Shown here: positions 56,234-64,000 of the stretch, piece by piece
Position numbering within the stretch: position 1 is the stretch's first letter
Layout: the number at the start of each line of letters is the position of its first letter
Assembly: GCF_030272615.1 (NCBI RefSeq)
Contig: NC_081413.1
Location: 16,070,285 to 16,134,284 of the forward strand
DNA: 64,000 nt
Reading direction: 5' to 3'
Origin: Cryptomeria japonica
Lineage: Eukaryota > Streptophyta > Pinopsida > Cupressales > Cupressaceae
Notes under the pieces: generated by a model
Databases searched by the model: none
Seen by the model: only the letters and a program-made list of their open reading frames with translations
What the model was told of the DNA's origin: nothing
Position numbers and translations under genes: made by a program

Positions 56234-58972
56234 ATGTCAAATTCTTCAAGCAATCCCCAAAAATGAAATAGACAACAAAGACCTCCTCCTGCACAAGCAA
56301 CACAAGAAAACCCTGTTAACATTGCACAAGAGAAACAAGAAAACCCTCAAAATCCTCAAAATGCTACTCCTCAACAACCACCACCACCCTGAAACCCTCC
56401 ACGTCCTCCATTAGATCATGTAGATGCCACACAAGAGGATCTCATCAACCGCCTTACACAAAATAGTGCCCAAATTTCTATATTGGTGAATAGGTTGAGG
56501 ACCTCTAAGCTTGAGCACCACTCAACCCTTGCCAGAACACTAGAAACAATGGCTAATAGTGCAAATGAGGTATTTAGGGAGGTTAGGAAATGGGGTTCAT
56601 GGAGGGATAGATGTTGAACATTTTATGCGAATGGGTTGTCATATGATCAAGTGAAGATAAAGGGCATAGTTAAAGATGACATATGTGCTCTTTTCACCGA
56701 TGTTGTTACCAGTAACAACCTAGAACTAAATATGACTCAGTTTCCTATACATTGGTGTGTTCATGCTAGGTTGAAAGATGATTTTTGGGATAGGTGGTAT
56801 ATGGTCTTTGACCAACCACCTTGTAATAATTGGGAGGTGCCTCTATATTTTTTGAGAAAGTTGTATTGTGAGTTTATCCTTAGCGAGAAGCCGAATTACT
56901 TTGACATCCAACAATTTTAGGGTAGAGGGAGAGGCTCTGCGCAGGATAGACCTGGGGCCCATAGGGTGGTAGATCCACAACATAGGAGGCATACAACTCC
57001 TAAACCCATGGTTCATGTCACTGTCCCTATATCCTTGAAGGATTCTATGGAATTACAGACTCTTCAGGCAGCTGCATCATTGAATGATGTCATTGTTCAG
57101 CATGGGACACAGCTGGTTAGAGCAGAGGATGTAACAACACCTACAAAACCTCCTTCATCAATGACACCTCCTTCATCAGCAGCACCTCCTTCTTCAGCGG
57201 CACCTCCTTCATCAATAACACCTCATGCATCATTTGGCTAGCCCATTCAACATATGTGCCCCACCTGCTAGGGTGTATGTTATGGTGTAGACACTGATGT
57301 GGACGAGGATGGTGGGACATCTCATTCATGTACATGTTGCGGGAGTAGATGCCATGCTTCCACTGCAGAGGATGTGGTCCTCACCGATGAACTGCTCAAT
57401 ATGTTGTACCCTCTCTATCAGACATAGGTGCATTTCATTCTGTTTATGACATGTTATCAATTAAGTGACTAAATCTTATAAAAAGAAATGAATTTTTATT
57501 TTAAGAACAATTTAAGGTGACATATAAATAAAATGCATTGCAGGGTGCAATAGGTGGTGGGAGTACACCACATACTATTCAGTCGACTCCACGGTCACGA
57601 GTAGTTTCACCACCAGAGGTAAAGATTTGTAAATTTGTTAAAAATATAATAATACATTGGATTCAAAATATATTTTGTTAATTATATGTATCATTACTTG
57701 ATATTTTGTAGGGATTATCAGTGACTGAGATGTCCCAACTTGATGATATCACACTTTCAACCATTGACTTTGGCCAAGATAGCTTGCGGTACCATTTATA
57801 TTTATATATTTTTTACTTAAGTGATATATTAAATACATGCTCTTTTCCCTTATGTTAATTTTTTCCATTAGTTTACCCCACCTGCCTCAAAGACATCTCA
57901 TGTGAGAAAGCCATCCTCTAGCACTCCGAGGCAGAAAAAGATATCCTCTCAGACACCCAAACGATAGAAGGTAATTCACTGCAATTTAAATTCAATTGTT
58001 GAAATGTATTATGATTAAACATGTATATGTAGATATTGATAAATGCACTTAATTTATTTGTTCTATATACAGAAACATATGGGGTTTATGGAATTAATGA
58101 ATGCACCTGATGTTGATGAGGTTCAACAGAGGGAAGAGGTGACATCTTCATATTCACTTTGGATTGCATTCTTGCTTGTTCAAAATAACTAAATCCTTTT
58201 ATGTCTATATCATATGTTATCATTTTTCATATAGGAAATGGTAATAGCTGCATCAGATTCGACAAGGCCTCCTAAGGTTATAGGAGAACTATACGAGGCT
58301 TCAGTGTGCATTTTTTCTACATATATTAAAAATATTTGTTTTATCTAGTTTGTCAACAACTTTGGGTTATTAACTTGTATGATTGTCTTTAAACTATTAC
58401 AGCCCCTTGCAAACTTCCTACTATTATTCTACCATTCCATTTCAATAGAAGTCCTACACATATATTATGGGATCCAACACGACCAAGGCAAAAGGTATGT
58501 CTGTCTTAGATCAACTCCTTTTCACTAAGTGCACAACGGAGTTGAAACCATCTAGTTAACTCCTTTTGGATCACTTACCATGGATATAGGAAATGGTCAT
58601 AATTGATTCATCTGTGACTTTGCCTTCTACGACCACAACACATCCATCTGAGGCTCCGGTATGCTTTAGTTTTTTAGTCTATTCATTTTTAGTTATTATG
58701 TGTTATTTGACATATATGTCATTAACATGTATTAATATTGTTTTACTAGTTACAGCCTCTTGCAGGACATCCCATGGATCCTCAGCCTCACCGAATTGTA
58801 GAAGACAAAGATGAGGTAATCAACATTTCAACTTCAAACAATTTAGAGTTCAGTATTTACTTATTTTGATGTTATATTGAGAAAATATACCTGATTAGAC
58901 ATTTGAATTGTCCTTTTGCAGCCACGTATTGCTTCGAAGAGGCTCGATTTTGATGATTCGCCACAGTCATAG
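56234..58972 (+). pseudogene. Multi-exon accessory-type gene of the class II element
   Basis: ATG at 56234 opens MSNSSSNPQK, then a Gln/Pro/Asn-rich N-terminus, a helical segment (QEDLINRLTQNSAQISILVN), a conserved-looking block (WGSWRDRC to FWDRWYMVFDQPP), and a Ser/Pro repeat region (PPSSAAPPSS). Exon 1 ends at 57427; further exons are supported by GT-AG borders at 57544-57618, 57712-57788, 57872-57970, 58073-58138, 58235-58303, 58403-58496, 58590-58658, 58756-58815 and a last exon 58922-58972 ending SKRLDFDDSPQS. At least seven in-frame stops occur in exon 1 and one near 57,967, all fitting CGA or CAG origin. Exon 3/4 phases do not match, so an indel or different splice is likely. No known domain recognised. 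Confidence 0.6.
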
Positions 58973-59601
58973 ATATGGATAGAGACATATAGTTATAGTT
59001 GTAGTCATTGAAGGGCCAATTTTTTATATATTCAACATTTGTATATGTATATATCGACTTTGAAAAACATGGCACATGCCACATTTTTGTAACTATTATT
59101 GATTTGGCATCTATGCCATTTTTTGATATATGTACATGATTATTGTTCATTTTGATATATATGTACATGATTATTGTTCATTTTGATATATATGAAACTT
59201 GATATTTGATCCAATTTGTTCATTGATATATATGAAACATGATATTCCTAAAACTTAGTTATTTGCTATTGAAATGTTATCAAATTTGTTAGTTGTGTAT
59301 ATGTCTTGAAATGTGATCCAACTTGTTCATTACTTGTAACTCATATGGCGTATACTTTTAAACTATCTATTGCTCATATTGTGTATACCCAAGTACTGAT
59401 ACTAGTAATGTTGATATTCTGTATTTTGATTGAGTGAATTTTCTTTGAGTCCATGCGTGAAGAGAGTGGAGTGAAGTTGTTATTTCATAAACTCGTGCTT
59501 ATGGAGTGAAGTTCATCATTTCAAGAACCAATTAAGACATTTCATGCTTATGGAGTGAAGTTCATCATTTCATCACCTATAAAAGAAGAGTTGAAGCCTT
59601 C
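58973..59601. other. Spacer between the plus-strand gene and the tandem array
   Basis: AT-rich with a small direct repeat at about 59,130-59,190 (TACATGATTATTGTTCATTT twice). At 59,500-59,570 GCTTATGGAGTGAAGTTCAT occurs twice. No gene. Confidence 0.5.
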
Positions 59602-61935
59602 TGGACAATCTATTTGAACCTATGGGGTCATGTTGTCTCGCTCCCCAAGGCATCCGATCGTTACGAGCCATCTCGTAGCGACGTTTTCCCTTGAGCACTC
59701 AAAGCGAAAAAAATGGTCAAACTTTAACGTAGCCTAACTCGGAGACCGTGGCACTTATGGATGATCTGTTTGAACCTATGGGGTCATTTTATTGCTGCCT
59801 ACAAAATCCTATCTCAGTTTTGGGCAACTTGATTCCATTTTCTTATGGTGAGATTTTTTCTGTTGCATCAAAAACCGTCAAAAGTTATAAGTGAGAGGTG
59901 GCAAAATAGTGCATCTTTCATTCTGCTTGTCGTGGGAACAAACCATCAGTGCAAGCACATCTGGGTGATTGGGTTTAAGCTAGGTGTTCCCTTGTATCAC
60001 TCCCCAAGGCATCCGATCATTACGAGCCACCTCGTAGTGACGTTGTCCCTTGAGCGCTCAAAGTGAAAAAAACGGTCAAACTTTGACATAGCGTAACTCA
60101 GAGACCGTGGAACTTATGGACAATCCGTTTGAACCTATGGGGTCATATTATTTCTTCCTAAAAAATCCTATCTCGGTTTTGGGAAACTGGATTCCATTTT
60201 CTTATGGTGAGATTTTTCTGTTGCATCAAAAACCGTCAAAAGCTGTCAGTGAGAGGTGGCAAAATAGTGCATCTTTCGTTCTGCTTGTCATGGGAATGAA
60301 CTATCAGTGTGAGTGCATCTGGGTGGCTAGGTTTACACTAGGTGTGCCCTTGTCTCTCTCCCCAAGGCATCCGATCGTTACGAGCCACCTCGTAGCGACG
60401 TTTTCCCTTGAGTGCTCAAAGCGAAAAAAATGATCAAACTTTGATGTAGCGTAACTCAGAGACCGTGGCACTTATGGACAATCCTTTTGAACCTATGGGG
60501 TCATGTTATTGCTACCTACAAAATTCTATCTCGGATTCAGGAAACTCGATTCCATTTTCTTATGGTGAGATTTTTTATGTCGCATCAAAAACTGTCAGTG
60601 AGAGGTGGCAAAATAGTGCATCTTGCGTTTTGCTTGTCGTGGGAAAAAAATGTCAGCGGGAGCACATCCAAGTAGTTTGGTTTACGTTATGTGTGCCCTC
60701 GTCTCACTCCCCAAGGCATCCGATCATTACGAGCCACCTCGTAGCGATGTTTTCCCTTGAGCGCTCAAAGCGAAAAAAATGGTCAAACTTTGATGTAGCA
60801 TAACTCAGAGACCGTGGAACTTATGGATGATCTGTTTGAACCTATGGGGTCATGTTATCGCTGCCTACAAAATCCTATCTCATTTTTGGTCAACTCAATT
60901 CCATTTTCTTGTGGTGAGATTTTTTTTGTCGCATCAAAAACCATCAGTGAGAGGTGGCAAAATAGTGCATCTTTCATTTTGCTTGTCGTGGGAATGAACC
61001 ATCAGTGCAAGTGCATCTGAGTGTTCAGGTTTACTCTAGGTGTGCCCTTTTCTTTCTCCCCAAGGCGTCCGATCGTTACGAGCCACCTCGTAGCGATGTT
61101 TTCCCTTGAGCGCTCAAAGTGGAAAAAATGATCAAACTTTGACGTAGCCTAACTCAGAGACCGTGGCACTTATGGATGATCCATTTGAACCTATGGGGTT
61201 GTGTTATCACTTCCTACAAAATCCTATCTTGGTTTGGGCAACTCGATTTCGTTTTCTTGTGGTGAGAATTTTTCTGTCGCATCAAAAACCGTCAATGAGA
61301 GGTGGCAAAATAGTGCATCTTTCGTTCTGCTTGTCGTGGGAATGAACCATCATTGTGAGTGCATCTAGGTGGTTGGGTTTATGCTAGGTGTTCCCTTGTC
61401 TTTCTCCCCAAGGCATTTGATCATTACAAGTCACCTCGTAGCGACATTTTCCCTTGAGCGCTCAAAGCAGAAAAAATGGTCAAACTTTGACATTGCCTAA
61501 CTCGGAGACCGTGGCACTTATGGACAATCCGTTTGAACCTATGGGGTCATGCTATCACTGCCTACAAAATTGTATCTCAGTTTTAGGCAACTCCATTTCA
61601 TTTTCTTGTGGTGAGATTTTTTCTGTCGTATCAAAAACTGTCAGTGAGAGGTGGCAAAATAGTGCATCTTTCGTTCTGCTTGTTGTGGGAACGAACCGTC
61701 AGGGTCAGCACATCCAGGTGGCCGTGTTTATGCTAGGTGTACCCTTGTCTTGCTCCCCAAGATGTTCGATCATTACGAGCCACCTCGAGCGACGTTTTCC
61801 CTTGAGCGCTCAAAGCGAAAAAAATGGTCAAACTTTGACGTAGCGTAACTCAAAGACCATGGCACTTATGGACGATCTGTTTGAACCTATGGGGTCGTGT
61901 TGTCACTGCCTACCAAAATCTTATCTCAGATTCAG
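59602..61935. repeat. Tandem array, about 6.5 units of 347-359 bp
   Basis: The landmark CTTATGG recurs at 59754, 60113, 60471, 60820, 61169, 61517 and 61864. Each unit has GAACCTATGGGGTC, GAGAGGTGGCAAAATAGTGC and GGTCAAACTTTGA. Each contains the short inverted repeat TCGTTACGAG-CCAC-CTCGTAGCGA. A partial, internally deleted unit starts the array. The open frames inside are products of the repeat, not genes. Composition is GC-richer than the surroundings. Confidence 0.95.
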
Positions 61936-62104
61936 ACTATTTGTACTAGCCCTTCAAATCAGGTAATTCAATAATAACTCAAAACTTTCCCAAAACACTA
62001 GGAAAAAAATTGCATATTCATATTGAAAATTTGCAAATCAGCCCCATGGACACTTTCATATATAAAATTTGGCATCTTATATAAACTATCAAGCTCATTA
62101 CTAT

Positions 62105-62310
62105 TTATATTTACAAAATTTTGCATCTAAATATGCAAATTACATCTCATTGTTGTTTTTTTATACAAAACTTAGCATCTAGATATGCACATTACAACTC
62201 GTTGTTGTTTTTTTATACAAAATTTAGCATCTAGATATGCACATTACAACTCATTGATGTTTTTATATACAAAATTTGGCATCTACATATTCACATTATA
62301 GCTCATATGC
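62105..62310. repeat. Tandem repeat of about 53 bp, four units
   Basis: TACAAAATTTAGCATCTAGA then TATGCACATTACAACTC recur at about 62,110, 62,163, 62,216 and 62,268 with growing divergence. It lies just 3' of the DDE gene. Confidence 0.85.
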
Positions 62311-62439
62311 ATATTACAGCTCATATGCATGTAGAGCACATCCAAAAAAGAAAAGTTACAACGTTTCGCAAAAGATATATACAAAATTGTCAAAATTATT
62401 CTACCATATTGTAGAATTATTCTTCTAGATGGCCCAAAA

Positions 62440-64000
62440 TCAATCAAGTGAACCTTCTAGATCAGCTCTAACCCTTAGTGTCTCAAGTATTGCCTCATGG
62501 CCTGATTCACGAACTTTCCACAAATCCTTGTTAAGAGGTCTACCACGATATTTAATCAAATGAATATTTGTTGCAACAAGAAGGTTTGAGTAATGAAGAA
62601 TATGTCTATGTGTCTCAAAGTCCTCAAACAACCAGGCATTATAATTTTTGATAGGGTACCTGCATTTTATAGAAGGATAATGCCAAAATCAATACAACAA
62701 CTACTAAATAAATGAGTTTAAGAGGTCTCAATACAACTCGACACAACAACGTGGTACCTTCTAAGCCATGTCCTTGTCACAACAACGGATCCTATTGGGT
62801 ACTCAATACCCTCTCCATCAACCACTGTAGAAGTCAATTTCTTTTTGGCCTCAATACAATGACACAAAAATTAATCTATTCCTTCTTCATTGTTCTCATC
62901 TGCAATAACTGCATATACATGACCTGCATTTAATAGAAGGATATAAGTTAATACCAAAATCAGCATAAGTTAATACTAATAAATTAAGCTTAAAATTGTA
63001 GCACATTGCAAGCTAAGTTACCTGGTTCAACTATGTCTGATACATGGTCAAAATCCACTGATGTTTCAATCTGGTTCATTTGTAGTTCTCTAGGAAGTTG
63101 ATATGTATCTAGGGTTTGCAAAGGTCTACAAGACCATTGGTAAACCCACTCTTTTGATTCACATTCATCCCAAAAAAAATGCATACATGAAGAGAAAAAG
63201 CATGCAATATGTCTAGTATAAATAACTAGTGATGTTGCATTTGAACTTCCAAATGAATGCATGTCACTTGATCCAGTAAGTGTACAACAATATAGATAGT
63301 TTTCAATGTTAGATTCACTTATTAACCAAAAATATCTAGAAACCATAGACTTATCTACATTACCTGGTCCCATCGTAGAGCTACACCATTGCACATTTGT
63401 TTTTGCATCTATTAACATTGCACCACCTTCATACTTCAATTCCTCTCTGGTAAGAGCTCTTTTCACACATGCTCCCGCACCATCATGCTCTCCCTTTCCA
63501 TGCCCTACCTCAATGAATTTCCAAAAATGTTGCACACCACTTGTCACATGCATCCTAGTCAACCAGTAGAACATCCTTGCATTATTGAATTGTGCGGTGC
63601 AATTGTCCGACCATATTAAGTGTTGGTTGTATCTTATATCTCTTTCCCTTAAACTATCATAGAAGACTGTAAAGCATCCTTGCACAAACTCTGAGGAATG
63701 TGTACGATCATCACTGATATAGAAGTGAAATTCTCTTATAACCTTTCTGTCCTCCTCGGTGCTATCATGTGCATGCATGAATGCTATGTGTACAAAAATT
63801 GTAACTTGTGTAGAGTGGTAATACATAGATTGTACTTATTTTGTGGCTTTAGTGTATAATTCTCAGCAAAATCAATGACAGAGACAATAGTGCCAAGGGG
63901 GAAAGTGTCCTTACACAACTTGAATTTCTCATCTAACCATCTAGCTCTATGTGTGTGACCTATGTACTCATATACTAGTTTCTCTTGAAACATCTTCATA
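62440..64000 (-). CDS. DDE-type transposase-like gene, three exons in view, 5' end outside the window
   Basis: Exon a extends from the window edge to 63022, exon b 62923-62758, exon c 62659-62440 (stop TAG). The borders GT at 63021, AG at 62924, GT at 62757 and AG at 62660 keep the frame (VEPG-HVYAVIADENNEEG; WLRR-YPIKNYNAWLFEDFE). Motifs fit an RNase H-fold transposase: VIDFAENYTLKPQNK (first Asp), HLIWSDNCTAQFNNARMFYW (second Asp) and a Gly/His-rich HGKGEHDGAGACVKRAL that could supply the third acidic residue. A one-base loss near 63,815 shifts the frame and a TAA interrupts exon b, so this copy is probably inactive. I do not recognise the superfamily; the HGKG..DG.G..KR block is seen in transposase-related proteins of animals, from memory. 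Confidence 0.65.

Larger units (their letters stand above)
55766..64000. mobile_element. Class II transposon, left part, with two convergent genes
   Basis: The left boundary is set by comparing the two duplication copies: this copy departs from the other at 55766 with TGGGTAAGTGCACCAAGATG, which should be the element end. Inside are a multi-exon plus-strand gene (56234-58972), a tandem array (59602-61935), a short repeat (62105-62310) and a minus-strand DDE-type gene (62440 to beyond the window). The right end lies outside the window, so terminal inverted repeats and the target duplication cannot be checked. Superfamily unassigned. Confidence 0.65.

Noticed and set aside
59845-61843. Series of plus-strand frames of 60-129 codons with similar translations
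   Set aside because: They are the same frame of a tandem repeat unit and show no coding constraint; stops differ between units.

Overview
The window looks like intergenic heterochromatin from a large plant nuclear genome. It is AT-rich and built of nested LTR retrotransposons, decayed pentatricopeptide (PPR) gene pieces and one class II transposon. A gymnosperm such as a conifer is plausible from the large Tat-type elements and the PPR debris, but this is inference; no marker gene fixes the species. I see no intact host gene.

Layout. 1-3.6 kb: unidentified minus-strand coding debris and a probable Ty1/copia LTR. 3.6-8.6 kb: a decayed minus-strand Ty3/gypsy element (A) with a tRNA-Arg-type primer binding site and one LTR. 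8.5-10.7 kb plus 28.74-28.79 kb: an unidentified minus-strand ORF (ORFX), cut near its 5' end by element B. 10,715-28,740: element B, a complete but decayed Tat-lineage Ty3/gypsy element with both LTRs and a CTTAT target duplication. 28.7-29.9 kb: flank with an LTR remnant. 29,872-46,123: element C, a younger relative of B with nearly identical LTRs and an ACAAC target duplication. 46.1-55.8 kb: two copies of a roughly 2.15 kb segment carrying PPR pseudogenes, with a separate element D (LTR, primer binding site, a repeat-bearing ORF) between them. 55,766 to the end: the left part of a class II transposon with two convergent multi-exon genes and a tandem array of about 350 bp units between them.

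Elements B and C share an unusual plan. Each has a long gag-pol frame on the minus strand (gag, protease, G-patch, RT, RNase H, a second RNase H, integrase). On the plus strand, between integrase and the 3' LTR, each carries a captured two-exon gene of the plant mobile domain (PMD) family. In each element the PMD intron holds about 14 copies of a short motif. The same motif, in the same orientation relative to transcription, recurs in the gag-pol leader at the other end. The motif sequence differs between B and C while the layout is the same. I consider this the strongest candidate for an undescribed system here.

Both elements are now defective. C keeps one reading frame through gag-pol and one through PMD exon 2 with no frameshift, but has 15 in-frame stops, 14 of them explicable as C-to-T change at CGA or CAG, and its RT YVDD is YVNN. 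B has frameshifts and a deletion that removes the RT catalytic loop. The first gene of the class II element shows the same stop pattern, as expected from decay of CG- and CHG-methylated DNA.
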